NCBI GenBank assembly: GCA_013141015.1
Contig: JABFRT010000031.1
Location: 1 to 64,000, forward strand
Direction: 5' to 3'
Origin: Hyphomicrobium sp.
Lineage (GTDB): Bacteria; Pseudomonadota; Alphaproteobacteria; Rhizobiales; Hyphomicrobiaceae
Length of the DNA: 64,000 nt
The notes beneath the pieces were generated by a model. That model was not told the DNA's origin and searched no databases. It was given only the letters and a program-made list of their open reading frames with translations. The position numbers and the translations under genes were made by a program. Of the stretch, positions 1 to 6,985 are shown piece after piece. Within the stretch, counting starts at the first letter, position 1. Each line of letters begins with the position of its first letter.

Positions 1-1
1 C

Positions 2-244
2 AGTGCCAGCTTCAGGAGAGCGGAGAAGCCTCGCTCCTACTTGAACAAGTCATCCTGTCATCTCTGCAAATACATTTGCACCGGCCCAAGTGTGTCCAGT
101 GGCAGTGCCCCGATCATTCGCTACAGGCCAAATGGTTGTCCAAGTTCCTTCACAGACCAAGCTGTTCCTGGCTTTATTGAGCCTGCAGAATGTGAATCAT
201 TCGATGGGCCCGACGATGAACTTCCAACTACGGGAACTCAATAA
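2..244 (+). CDS. Rhs C-terminal tail, cassette 1 (partial, 5' end outside window)
   Basis: The reading frame is open from the left edge, so this is the 3' end of a longer gene. The visible 80 residues have five cysteines and no domain I recognise. I assign it to the Rhs family by context: the next four genes of the same arrangement carry a clear Rhs core followed by an equally short cysteine-rich tail and a small partner gene. The stop codon overlaps the start of the next gene by one base (TAATG), as expected for a translationally coupled toxin/immunity pair. No core sequence is visible here, so the Rhs assignment is inference. Confidence 0.5.
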   Translation, partial: SASFRRAEKPRSYLNKSSCHLCKYICTGPSVSSGSAPIIRYRPNGCPSSFTDQAVPGFIEPAECESFDGPDDELPTTGTQ

Positions 245-654
245 TGTCGATATCTGACGATGAGATCCTAGAAGCGGTCCTAGATATCGTTCACGCGAGG
301 CTAAGCACTGTTGTTGAGGCGGAGCAAGTGGTCAAGACACTGAGGAATGCAATAGGTGAAGGTAGCGGCGTTGCTGCTTACGAGCTCGCCATGTTTGTTT
401 GTCCAGGTTTTATGGCCGGGACCGACGAGGTGAGACAATATTTTTTGCAATTTAGCGGCGAGTGTGAGGACCTTTTCAAGACTGCTTTTCCAATGCTGCT
501 CAGGAATGCTGAAGAAGGCAGGGTGCATGCGATGAGCCGCTTGTCCGTTTACTATCAAACGGGAATTCCACCCGTTACGATAGACCATAATGTGATGCGG
601 GAATGGGACGATAGGATTGCCAAAGAACTCGCGAAGGATCGGAAAAACCCGTAG
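244..654 (+). CDS. Putative immunity protein of Rhs cassette 1
   Basis: This encodes a 136-residue, acidic, apparently soluble protein without a signal peptide. Residues about 78-110 contain an alanine/glycine/tyrosine pattern (A-x-x-G-x-x-x-A...L-x-x-x-Y-x-x-G) resembling one Sel1-type helical repeat. That suggests an all-helical fold but does not define a family. The ATG overlaps the stop codon of the upstream tail by one base, so the two are probably co-translated. By position it is the immunity partner of the upstream Rhs tail, neutralising it in the cytoplasm. The function is inferred from gene order only. Confidence 0.5.
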   Translation: MSISDDEILEAVLDIVHARLSTVVEAEQVVKTLRNAIGEGSGVAAYELAMFVCPGFMAGTDEVRQYFLQFSGECEDLFKTAFPMLLRNAEEGRVHAMSRLSVYYQTGIPPVTIDHNVMREWDDRIAKELAKDRKNP

Positions 655-690
655 CCACTTAGTTCGGAATAATCAAAGCGAAGAAACGGC

Positions 691-732
691 TGGGTTAGGT
701 TCGACCTCTGCACTTGGGCGAACCGTAACCCA
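691..732. repeat. Palindromic spacer repeat, copy 1
   Basis: An inverted repeat pairs TGGGTTAGGTTCG (691-703) with CGAACCGTAACCCA (719-732) around a short loop. Versions recur after each immunity gene of the array (about 2026-2100, 3684-3729, 5531-5578, degenerate near 8855-8905). It resembles intergenic REP-like palindromes and could also act as a terminator. Confidence 0.75.
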
Positions 733-895
733 ACAACCTCACGCACCGGCGGACGACGAGATGAGAGGGAGCATGACCGCCACGCCGTTGCGCTCCGACA
801 CTTCCTTCCAAAAATTCCCGCACCCCCATCCCCCGCGACGCGAAGCCTTCGCGTCGCCGTGCGCGAGGCGGCGCGGTTTTACGAGAAGCGTCTCC
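733..895 (+). repeat. Shared leader repeat, copy 1 (before cassette 2)
   Basis: This sequence recurs at about 2101-2335, 3730-3983, 5579-5824 and, as a remnant, 8896-9070. It begins with CACGCACCGGCGG, has a purine-rich ribosome-binding-like stretch just before an ATG (773 here), and contains a hairpin GCGACGCGAA / TTCGCGTCGC (835-844 and 848-857). Here it joins the Rhs core at about 896; other copies join the core at different points. Confidence 0.7.
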
Positions 896-1588
896 CCGGT
901 GCGGATGACGAACAGCGCGAAAGCGTCGGTATGGGATGTGATCTACACGCCGTGGGGATCATTCCACTCCGCGACAGGCGCGCGACCACTTGGAAGTCCC
1001 CTTGCGGGGCAGACCTTGAACACCCGCTTCCCCGGCCAGTGGTTCCAGCTCGAATCGGCCTTGCACTACAACTGGCACCGCCACTACGATCCGAGCCTCG
1101 GCCGCTACACCCAGCCCGATCCGCTGGGCTTCGTCGATGGGCCGAGTGTGTATGCGTATGCGCGAAGCGGGCCACTAAAATATGCCGATAAAGACGGTCG
1201 AAACGCATCGGCCGGTGGTACAATTGGTCAGACTATAGGGGCCTTAACTCCAATCCCTGGCGGAGCCGCAGCGGGTAGGATACTGGGCACAGTGATTGGA
1301 GCCGGTATTACATACTATTGCACACCGTCGGACAGTGGTTCGTCCGAGCAATCCGATACAGCACCTCCCCCACCCATTGCAGACGACGACAATGACTGCA
1401 AAGATCGAATGAGCGAATATCAAATTGAGCAATGTCTCGTAAATGCTCATCAATTGAAAATCGACACTCTCGGGCGACGCGCGAGAATTGCACGATACGA
1501 ATTATGCAAATGCCGTAACAGCGAAGTTGCTGTTAGATTAATTGGCTGCAAAGGGCCGACGCTGCGTACGGGTGTAATGTGTCCATGA
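773..1588 (+). CDS. Rhs core fragment with variable tail, cassette 2
   Basis: The frame encodes about 271 residues if the ATG preceded by GAGAGGGAGC is used. True Rhs homology starts at about position 896 and covers only the last part of the core, including the hallmark HRHYDPSLGRYTQPDPLG of the Rhs-repeat-associated core. A unique tail follows: a glycine-rich hydrophobic stretch (GGTIGQTIGALTPIPGG...), then an acidic region and seven cysteines. It is far too short to be a complete Rhs protein, which normally exceeds 1000 residues and has YD repeats and an export domain. It is therefore best read as a displaced 3'-end cassette. It carries one in-frame palindromic insertion (983-1009). The tail matches no toxin family I recognise. 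Confidence 0.65.
   Translation: MTATPLRSDTSFQKFPHPHPPRREAFASPCARRRGFTRSVSPVRMTNSAKASVWDVIYTPWGSFHSATGARPLGSPLAGQTLNTRFPGQWFQLESALHYNWHRHYDPSLGRYTQPDPLGFVDGPSVYAYARSGPLKYADKDGRNASAGGTIGQTIGALTPIPGGAAAGRILGTVIGAGITYYCTPSDSGSSEQSDTAPPPPIADDDNDCKDRMSEYQIEQCLVNAHQLKIDTLGRRARIARYELCKCRNSEVAVRLIGCKGPTLRTGVMCP
983..1009 (+). repeat. In-frame palindromic insertion P5 (cassette 2)
   Basis: Twenty-seven bases encode RPLGSPLAG between conserved GA and QTLN of the Rhs core. They are absent from cassettes 3 and 5 and identical in cassette 4 (4584-4610). The segment contains a small CCCC-TTGC-GGGG hairpin. Confidence 0.75.
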
Positions 1589-1986
1589 ACAAATCCACGA
1601 CCAGAGTGCGCTCGTACTTCGCGATCAGCGGGTTCGCTTGTCCGCCAGAGCAGCTCACCAATATAATTGGAATTGTTCCGGATAAGTCGTCTGGAGGCCA
1701 TCCGGACCGTAGCGGAATGAGTTACTGGGAAATCCAAGGAGCTGAGGGGCATTCATTGGAAATAGGCGACCACATTACCAATTTGATGCAAAAACTGGCG
1801 ATCGCCTCTTCGTCACTCAGAATTGCAACCGAGCTGGATGATGACAGAGTCGAAAGGAATATTTTCATTGTTATCGATCGCATTGACTGCCACAATTCTC
1901 GACCCTATTTGATCTTGACGCCTGCCCAAAGCGCATTTCTCGCAACGCACAAAATAAATCTGATCATAGATATGAACTCGGGGTGA
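1585..1986 (+). CDS. DUF4279-like putative immunity protein, cassette 2
   Basis: A 133-residue soluble protein. The N-terminal pattern (short strand, G-x-x-x-x-P-E-x-L-x-x-I-I-G-I-x-P), a central tryptophan in SYWEIQG and the later helix/strand order resemble DUF4279, a family often found beside polymorphic toxins. The ATG overlaps the stop codon of the upstream Rhs tail (ATGA), so coupled translation is likely and this start is preferred over GTG at 1579. Its role as the immunity partner of the cassette 2 tail is inferred from family and position. Confidence 0.65.
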   Translation: MNKSTTRVRSYFAISGFACPPEQLTNIIGIVPDKSSGGHPDRSGMSYWEIQGAEGHSLEIGDHITNLMQKLAIASSSLRIATELDDDRVERNIFIVIDRIDCHNSRPYLILTPAQSAFLATHKINLIIDMNSG

Positions 1987-2025
1987 TTTAGCCCGCATCG
2001 CCCAGAATAAGCAAAGCGAAGAAAT

Positions 2026-2100
2026 GTTGGGTTAGGTTCGTCCACTGCACACTTCCCAGTTTTGCTCCCTGCGGTCGCGGGACCGAACCGTAACCCAACA
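2026..2100. repeat. Palindromic spacer repeat, copy 2, with nested hairpin
   Basis: The same arms as copy 1 (TTGGGTTAGGTTCG and GAACCGTAACCCAA) are present, but the loop is enlarged by about 30 bases containing a second hairpin (TCCC-TGCGGTCG-CGGGA). One palindrome appears to have inserted into another. Confidence 0.65.
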
Positions 2101-2136
2101 ACCTCACGCACCGGCGGTTGTTTAAGGGAGGAGACC

Positions 2137-3225
2137 ATGACCGCCACGCCATTGCGCTCCGCAACTTCACTCCCGCACCCCCATTCCCCGCGACGCGTTC
2201 CCATCGCGTCGTCGTGCGCGAGGCGGCGTGGTTCGAGGATTAGCGTCTCCCGCGCTCGCTGTTCCAGCCGGCGCTTTTCAAATCTACCCTGGACCCCGGA
2301 TCGCTGCCGGTCGCTGCGCAACCGGGTCCGGGGCAAGCTCTACAACGGCTTCGAGCAGTTGATCGGCCGAGTGATCACCAACTCCGGCACCGCCAACGGC
2401 ACGACGTACTTTGTCCATGACCTCTGGGGCAATGTGATCGCCGAGCTGACCACGGCCGGCGCGACGGTGCGGGAATACATCTATCTGCCGGAAAGTGAAA
2501 TTGCGCCAACGCGGCAGGCGCGCGCCCAGGTCGATCGCCCCATCGCGGTCGTCGATGCCGTCAACACCGCGACGCCGGTGACGCTGATGGTGCATGCCGA
2601 TCATCTCAACCGCCCGGTGCGGATGACCAACAGCGCGAAAGCCAGCGTCTGGGATGTGATCTACACGCCGTGGGGATCATTCCACTCCGCGACCGGCGCG
2701 CAAACCTTAAATTCGAGGTTCCCCGGCCAGTGGTTCCAGCTTGAATCGGCCTTGCACTACAACTGGCACCGCCACTACGATCCAAGCTTGGGCCGCTACA
2801 CCCAGCCCGACCCGCTCGGGTTTGTGGACGGGCCGAGCGTGTATGCTTATGCTGGGAATAGTCCGTTAGATGCGACCGACACTACTGGAGAAATGAAAAG
2901 ACCCCAATATCCTTATCGAATGTGCAACTCGACGGAACAAGTACAGTGCTTCCAGAAGTGTGCGAAGATTGGCAAGGGATTGAAAACTTGCCGTGTCGCA
3001 CGTGTGCATCGATACCTGGGGCCCGGTGAAGATGGCAAACCGCAGTATGGGCCTAAGGATGGCGAGCTGAGCTGCAATTGCATGGAACCCGAACAGGCCG
3101 ACGAAACAAACCGGTCATATAGCCAATGCGGCAAAAACTGTCGCTCGGTCCGAAAATGGGTAAGAGATGCGGCCACTGGACTTCTTATCTTAACCACAGT
3201 TGTTGTTTGCGGGTTGGCATTCTGA
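2137..3225 (+). CDS. Rhs core fragment with variable tail, cassette 3
   Basis: About 362 residues from an ATG preceded by a near-perfect ribosome-binding site (AGGGAGGAG). The first roughly 65 residues derive from the repeated leader. Rhs homology begins at about 2336 (YNGFEQLIGRVITNSG) and runs through the core hallmark RHYDPSLGRYTQPDPLG. The tail of about 120 residues has nine cysteines and ends in a hydrophobic segment (GLLILTTVVVCGLAF) that could span or enter a membrane. This copy lacks palindromic insertions P2-P5 and so shows the uninterrupted form of the core. As a stand-alone gene it is truncated; it is probably a silent or donor cassette. The tail's toxic activity is not recognisable. 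Confidence 0.65.
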   Translation: MTATPLRSATSLPHPHSPRRVPIASSCARRRGSRISVSRARCSSRRFSNLPWTPDRCRSLRNRVRGKLYNGFEQLIGRVITNSGTANGTTYFVHDLWGNVIAELTTAGATVREYIYLPESEIAPTRQARAQVDRPIAVVDAVNTATPVTLMVHADHLNRPVRMTNSAKASVWDVIYTPWGSFHSATGAQTLNSRFPGQWFQLESALHYNWHRHYDPSLGRYTQPDPLGFVDGPSVYAYAGNSPLDATDTTGEMKRPQYPYRMCNSTEQVQCFQKCAKIGKGLKTCRVARVHRYLGPGEDGKPQYGPKDGELSCNCMEPEQADETNRSYSQCGKNCRSVRKWVRDAATGLLILTTVVVCGLAF

Positions 3226-3227
3226 AG

Positions 3228-3602
3228 ATGGCAGATTCATTGCATTTTCCTGGTCGACAGCTGAATACCTTTGCGACATCCGTCGATAAAGAACGATTGG
3301 TGGTTGGTGAGGCGTATTTTACAGTTGTATTTTTTGATGAAGATATGACCATTCCGAAAATGGAGACGATCATATATCTTGGCCAATCTAGTATCGATCA
3401 GATTGCGAAAAAGAAGAAGCTTCTGGCGATTGAAGGGGAGCTATATGTCTTCAGGGAAATTGAAAATCATCGCTGCGGAATAGACAAAAATGATATTGCC
3501 TTTGAGCAAGCGGAGTTGGCAGGTGTATACGAATTCGAGGCTGCAATAGATGTGCTGCTTCGTTGCGCGTTGTGTCGGACCACGCGGAGCAATACGATTT
3601 GA
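3228..3602 (+). CDS. Putative immunity protein, cassette 3
   Basis: A 124-residue soluble protein beginning MADSLHFPGRQLNTF, with its ATG two bases after the stop of the cassette 3 tail. Alternating strands (AYFTVVFFDED, METIIYLGQ, KLLAIEGELYVF) are followed by an acidic helical C-terminus, suggesting a compact alpha/beta fold. I do not recognise the family. The position directly after a variable Rhs tail, and the same arrangement in the other four cassettes, make an immunity role likely. Base composition is visibly more AT-rich than the Rhs core, as usual for exchanged cassettes. Confidence 0.55.
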   Translation: MADSLHFPGRQLNTFATSVDKERLVVGEAYFTVVFFDEDMTIPKMETIIYLGQSSIDQIAKKKKLLAIEGELYVFREIENHRCGIDKNDIAFEQAELAGVYEFEAAIDVLLRCALCRTTRSNTI

Positions 3603-3683
3603 TGAGATCCGCGCAGCCCGGAATAGGCAAAGCGAAGACATGTAGCCCTCGTAGCCCGGAATGAGCAAAGCGAGGAAATGTAG

Positions 3684-3729
3684 GTTGGGTTAGGTTCGTC
3701 CTCTGCACTTGGACGAACCGTAACCCAAC
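3684..3729. repeat. Palindromic spacer repeat, copy 3
   Basis: This is the best-preserved copy. GTTGGGTTAGGTTCGTCC (3684-3701) pairs with GGACGAACCGTAACCCAAC (3711-3729) with one small bulge. Upstream, two AGCCCGGAATxxGCAAAGCGA motifs (about 3610-3680) resemble a second widespread REP-like sequence. Confidence 0.75.
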
Positions 3730-3983
3730 AACCTCACGCACCGGCGGACGACGAGATGAGAGGGAGCATGACCGCCACGCCGTTGCGCTCCGCAACTTCA
3801 CTCCCGCACCCCCATCCCCCGCGACGCGTTTCCATCGCGTCGCCGTGCGATAGGCGGCAGCGTTCGAGGGTGCATGGGTCGCGAACTGCGGCCCCCAGGA
3901 GTCCATTTTCCAACCGGCGCTGTTCGCGTTTTCCCTGGACCCCGGATCGGTGCCGGTCGCTGCGCAACCGGGTCCGGGGCAGG
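3730..3983 (+). repeat. Shared leader repeat, copy 3 (before cassette 4)
   Basis: The fullest leader copy. It contains the GAGAGGGAGC-ATG start context (ATG at 3768), the GCGACGCG/CGCGTCGC hairpin and a long palindrome at 3940-3979 (CCCCGGA ... CCGGT ... ACCGG ... TCCGGGG). It joins the Rhs core at about 3984. The corresponding palindrome lies at 2294-2333 in the cassette 3 leader. Confidence 0.65.
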
Positions 3984-5120
3984 CTCTACGACAACGCTGG
4001 CAACATCCTAACCGACAGCCGCTCGGGCGGGCCGTGGGTTTACACCTACAACAAGGCCAACCGCTTGAAGACCGTGGCGGCCTCGGCGACCGTGCGCGGC
4101 ACTTATGTCTACAACGGCTTCGAGCAGTTGATCAGCCGCGTGATCACCAACTCCGGCACCGCCAACGGCCCTCTTTGCGTTGGCGCTTCGGATGCCCACC
4201 CGCATCCGCGCCGGTACTTCGTCCACGATCTGTGGGACAATGTGATTGCCGAGCTGACCACGGCCGGCGCGCCATCCTACTTGCCCGCCTCCGGCAGGAC
4301 GCGCGAATACATCTACCTGCCCGAGGCCGAGATTGCGCCGACGCGGCAATCCCGCACGCAAGTCGATCGCCCGGTCGCGGTCGTCGATGCCGTCAACACC
4401 GCAACGCCCGCGACGCTGATGGTGCATGTCGATCATCTCAACCGCGCATTTTTCGCGCTTCCGACTCCCCTGCGGGGAGCCTGCCGGAAGCGCAATCAAG
4501 TCCGGATGACCAACAGCGCGAAAGCGTCGGTGTGGGACGTGACATTCACCCCCTGGGGCGCATTCCACTCCGCGACCGGCGCGCGACCACTTGGAAGTCC
4601 CCTTGCGGGGCAGACCTTGAACACCCGCTTCCCCGGCCAGTGGTTCCAGCTCGAAAGTGGCTTGCATTACAACTGGCACCGCCACTACGATCCAAGCTTG
4701 GGCCGCTACACCCAGCCCGACCCGCTGGGGTTTGTGGACGGCCCGAGTGTCTATGCGTATGTTGGCAACGCGCCAGTACAAGGAAGTGATCCAGAAGGTT
4801 TGATGGGGAGATACACGGTGCCATGCGGCCGTTGCACGCTCACCTACGACTCCGATCAGTTCAAAGGAGCGCATACTCACTGGAACTGCCCGGGAGAACC
4901 GCAGGGGTGCATCAAAAAGGATGGCACATTGTGCGACGGTTCCAAGCCTCCACCACCGGAAGTAAAACAGTGTCTTGAGAATCGCAAGCGTATTCCAACT
5001 CCGGATACTAGTGCGCGAAACTACACTCCTTGGATCATTGGAGGCGCCTGTGTTGCGGCATGTATACTCGCTCCACAGTTTTGCTTGCCCGCAGCTGGCG
5101 CCGCCGCGTTGACCCAATGA
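3768..5120 (+). CDS. Rhs core fragment with variable tail, cassette 4
   Basis: About 450 residues, the longest cassette. After the leader-derived N-terminus, Rhs homology starts at about 3984 (RLYDNAGNILTDSRSGG, a YD-repeat-like segment) and continues through the core hallmark to a tail of about 115 residues with nine cysteines. The tail includes HTHWNCPG, a proline-rich stretch and a hydrophobic end (WIIGGACVAACILAPQFC). Four in-frame palindromic insertions (P2 to P5) interrupt the core relative to cassette 3, each keeping the reading frame. No export domain or full YD-repeat barrel is present, so on its own it is unlikely to be a working effector; it probably serves as an alternative 3' end. 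Confidence 0.65.
   Translation: MTATPLRSATSLPHPHPPRRVSIASPCDRRQRSRVHGSRTAAPRSPFSNRRCSRFPWTPDRCRSLRNRVRGRLYDNAGNILTDSRSGGPWVYTYNKANRLKTVAASATVRGTYVYNGFEQLISRVITNSGTANGPLCVGASDAHPHPRRYFVHDLWDNVIAELTTAGAPSYLPASGRTREYIYLPEAEIAPTRQSRTQVDRPVAVVDAVNTATPATLMVHVDHLNRAFFALPTPLRGACRKRNQVRMTNSAKASVWDVTFTPWGAFHSATGARPLGSPLAGQTLNTRFPGQWFQLESGLHYNWHRHYDPSLGRYTQPDPLGFVDGPSVYAYVGNAPVQGSDPEGLMGRYTVPCGRCTLTYDSDQFKGAHTHWNCPGEPQGCIKKDGTLCDGSKPPPPEVKQCLENRKRIPTPDTSARNYTPWIIGGACVAACILAPQFCLPAAGAAALTQ
4182..4212 (+). repeat. In-frame palindromic insertion P2 (cassette 4)
   Basis: The hairpin GGCGC-TTC-GGATGC-CCACCC-GCATCC-GCGCC lies inside a 45-base segment (4170-4214). That segment replaces 6 bases of cassette 3 and encodes PLCVGASDAHPHPRR. 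Confidence 0.75.
4272..4301 (+). repeat. In-frame palindromic insertion P3 (cassette 4)
   Basis: Thirty bases encoding PSYLPASGRT replace 6 bases (TV) seen in cassettes 3 and 5. A weak hairpin (TCCT...TGCC / GGCAGGA) is visible. Confidence 0.6.
4446..4499 (+). repeat. In-frame palindromic insertion P4 (cassette 4)
   Basis: Fifty-four bases replace one proline codon. A perfect 9-base stem, GCGCTTCCG (4455-4463) with CGGAAGCGC (4485-4493), encloses an inner CTCCCC-TGC-GGGGAG stem. The same stem type occurs intergenically at 10324-10364 and 14873-14914. Confidence 0.8.
4584..4610 (+). repeat. In-frame palindromic insertion P5 (cassette 4)
   Basis: Identical to the 27-base insertion in cassette 2 (983-1009), encoding RPLGSPLAG. 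It is absent at the same site in cassettes 3 and 5. Confidence 0.75.
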
Positions 5121-5139
5121 CAGCTTGGGAGCATTTGAA

Positions 5140-5511
5140 ATGAGCGATTCTGAAATAGGTGCCAAAATTCGAATGTGCATTCAGGTCTCGGCCACAGAAA
5201 CCAAGTGCTACGGAAACCGTGCCGCTTTGCAGGCTATTGCGACTGAATTGCAGCGGATTTCCGCATCTGATCCGTCGGAGAATTTTGAAATTCACCTGCG
5301 GCTTGGTTTGTCAGACCATGAAGCGCTCTTCGGCAATTGCATTCGCAAGAATATATGGGTGGTCGAGGAAGGCGATCAATGTAACGTGTCGCAAGGAAAT
5401 GATGTTCCTAACGACGCAATACCATCCGGTTTTGAGGTTACGTTTATGCACGTAACAGAGAGCCAGTTGGACAGTCTCGAGCCAAGCCCACAATGCTCGT
5501 GCAGCCCGTAA
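5140..5511 (+). CDS. Putative immunity protein (Imm32-like), cassette 4
   Basis: A 123-residue soluble protein starting MSDSEIGAKIRM, 19 bases after the cassette 4 stop. The central pattern C-Y-G-N-R-x-x-L-x-x-I-A-x-E-L followed by a strand with H-L-R-L resembles immunity families built on GN-x-x-GL-x-x-LA-x-x-L...HIHL, such as Imm32. The match is from memory and weak. The C-terminal part (GFEVTFMHVTESQLDSLEP) looks like a strand plus helix. Placement after the variable tail supports an immunity role. Confidence 0.5.
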   Translation: MSDSEIGAKIRMCIQVSATETKCYGNRAALQAIATELQRISASDPSENFEIHLRLGLSDHEALFGNCIRKNIWVVEEGDQCNVSQGNDVPNDAIPSGFEVTFMHVTESQLDSLEPSPQCSCSP

Positions 5512-5530
5512 TGAGCAAAGCGAAGATCCG

Positions 5531-5578
5531 TAGGTTGGGTTAGGTTTGGACCTCTGCACTTGGGCGAAGCGTAATCCG
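5531..5578. repeat. Palindromic spacer repeat, copy 4 (degenerate)
   Basis: It matches copies 1 and 3 on the left arm (GTTGGGTTAGGTTTGG), but the right arm reads GGGCGAAGCGTAATCCG, so the stem has decayed. The usual CACCGGCGG leader start follows. Confidence 0.6.
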
Positions 5579-5882
5579 TCGGCCTTACGCACCGGCGGTT
5601 GATGAGGTGAGAGGGAGCATGACTGTTCAACGATTGCGCTCCGTCACATCCCGCCATCAATTCCCGCTCCCCATCCACCGCGACGCGATTGCATCGCGTC
5701 GCCGTGCGAGAGGCGGCGTGGTTCGAGGATTAGCGTCTCCCGCGCTCGCTGTTCCAGCCGGCGCTGTTCGCGTTTTCCCTGGACCCCGGATCGGTGCCGG
5801 TCGCTGCGCAACCGGGGCCGGGGCAACCTCTACGACAACGCCGGCAACATCCTGACCGACTCGCGCTCGGGCGGGCCGTACA

Positions 5883-5922
5883 CCCCGGATCGCTTCCGCT
5901 CATTGCATGAGCGGGTCCGGGG
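5883..5922 (+). repeat. In-frame palindromic insertion P1 (cassette 5)
   Basis: CCCCGGA (5883-5889) pairs with TCCGGGG (5916-5922) around a perfect inner stem CGCTCA-TTGCA-TGAGCG. It encodes TPDRFRSLHERVRGRL inside the Rhs core, where cassette 4 has two residues. The same element occurs at the leader/core junction of cassettes 3, 4 and 5 in the same frame. Confidence 0.75.
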
Positions 5923-6985
5923 CAGGCTCTACGGCTACAACAAGGCCAACCGTTTGAAGACGGTGACGGTGGCGGCGACCGTGCGCGGCACCTACACCTA
6001 CAACGGCTTCGAGCAGTTGATCTCGCGCGTGATCACCAACTCCGGCACCGCCAACGGCACTTTTTGCATTGGCGCTTCGGATGCCCACCCGCATCCGCGC
6101 CGGTACTTCGTCCACGATCTGTGGGACAATGTGATTGCCGAGCTGACCACGGCCGGCGCGACGGTGCGGGAATATATCTATCTGCCGGAAAGTGAAATTG
6201 CGCCAACGCGGCAGGCGCGTGCGCAGGTCGATCGCCCGATCGCGGTCGTCGATGCGGTCAACACCGCGACGCCCGCGACCTTGATGGTGCATGTCGATCA
6301 TCTCAACCGACCGGTGCGGATGACGAACAGCGCCAAAGCTTCGGTCTGGGAGGTGACATTCACCCCCTGGGGATCATTCCACTCCGCGACAGGCGCGCAG
6401 ACGCTGAACACCCGCTTCCCCGGCCAGTGGTTCCAGCTCGAATCGGCCTTGCACTACAACTGGCACCGCCACTACGATCCGAGCCTCGGCCGCTACACCC
6501 AGCCCGACCCGCTGGGGTTTGTCGATGGGCCGAGTGTCTATGCGTATGCGAAAAACCATCCGGGTGAATACGTAGACCCAGATGGTCGATTCGTGCCTCT
6601 ATTTTGCCTGCGCTTCCCTCGGGTGTGCAAAGAGATATATAGCTGCATAAGAAATCCCGAACGGTGTAAAAAGTATTGTCGAGGAACTGCTTCGGCTATA
6701 TATCATCGTTTTTGTGATCGCGTGCCAGGATGCACAGGAAACGAATCGCCGAATACTGCGCAAATGAAGCTCGGTGCCGCTTCCATGTGTTATCACCTGC
6801 GCGTGATTGTCAAAGAAGTCTGCTATGGTAACAAGCCAGACGCCGGGCATGATCAACAGATAGAAATATACAGAAAAAAGAAGGAACAATGCGAACGCGT
6901 CTGTCGACCTGAGCCCGGAGATAATGGCGGCCCGCCATCGCTTCCTGATTTCGATATTCCAATGAGCCTATTGGGCGATGAATAG
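5903..6985 (+). CDS. Rhs core fragment with variable tail, cassette 5 (no proper start)
   Basis: Rhs homology begins at about 5825 (NLYDNAGNILTDSRSGG). Between the in-frame stop at 5603 and the TTG at 5903, which lies inside palindrome P1, I find no ATG, GTG or TTG. Here the leader ATG (5619) is in a different frame, unlike cassettes 2-4, so the cassette is probably silent. The core hallmark RHYDPSLGRYTQPDPLG is intact. The tail of about 145 residues has eleven cysteines (for example FCLRFPRVCKEIYSCIR and ERCKKYC) and a basic C-terminal helix. P2 is present (6071-6101); P3, P4 and P5 are absent. No toxin domain is recognised. Confidence 0.6.
   Translation: MHERVRGRLYGYNKANRLKTVTVAATVRGTYTYNGFEQLISRVITNSGTANGTFCIGASDAHPHPRRYFVHDLWDNVIAELTTAGATVREYIYLPESEIAPTRQARAQVDRPIAVVDAVNTATPATLMVHVDHLNRPVRMTNSAKASVWEVTFTPWGSFHSATGAQTLNTRFPGQWFQLESALHYNWHRHYDPSLGRYTQPDPLGFVDGPSVYAYAKNHPGEYVDPDGRFVPLFCLRFPRVCKEIYSCIRNPERCKKYCRGTASAIYHRFCDRVPGCTGNESPNTAQMKLGAASMCYHLRVIVKEVCYGNKPDAGHDQQIEIYRKKKEQCERVCRPEPGDNGGPPSLPDFDIPMSLLGDE
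6071..6101 (+). repeat. In-frame palindromic insertion P2 (cassette 5)
   Basis: Same hairpin and site as in cassette 4 (4182-4212), within a 45-base segment (6059-6103) encoding TFCIGASDAHPHPRR. It is absent from cassette 3. Confidence 0.75.

Noticed and set aside
4008-5180. A 390-codon open frame on the minus strand across Rhs cassette 4
   Set aside because: It mirrors the Rhs core on the opposite strand and has no domain, start context or conservation of its own. Similar shadows occur opposite the other cassettes, caused by GC-rich codon bias.
773-6985. The four Rhs pieces as fragments of one broken rhs gene
   Set aside because: Each repeats the same core end and has its own distinct tail and partner gene, so they are parallel copies, not successive parts of one gene.
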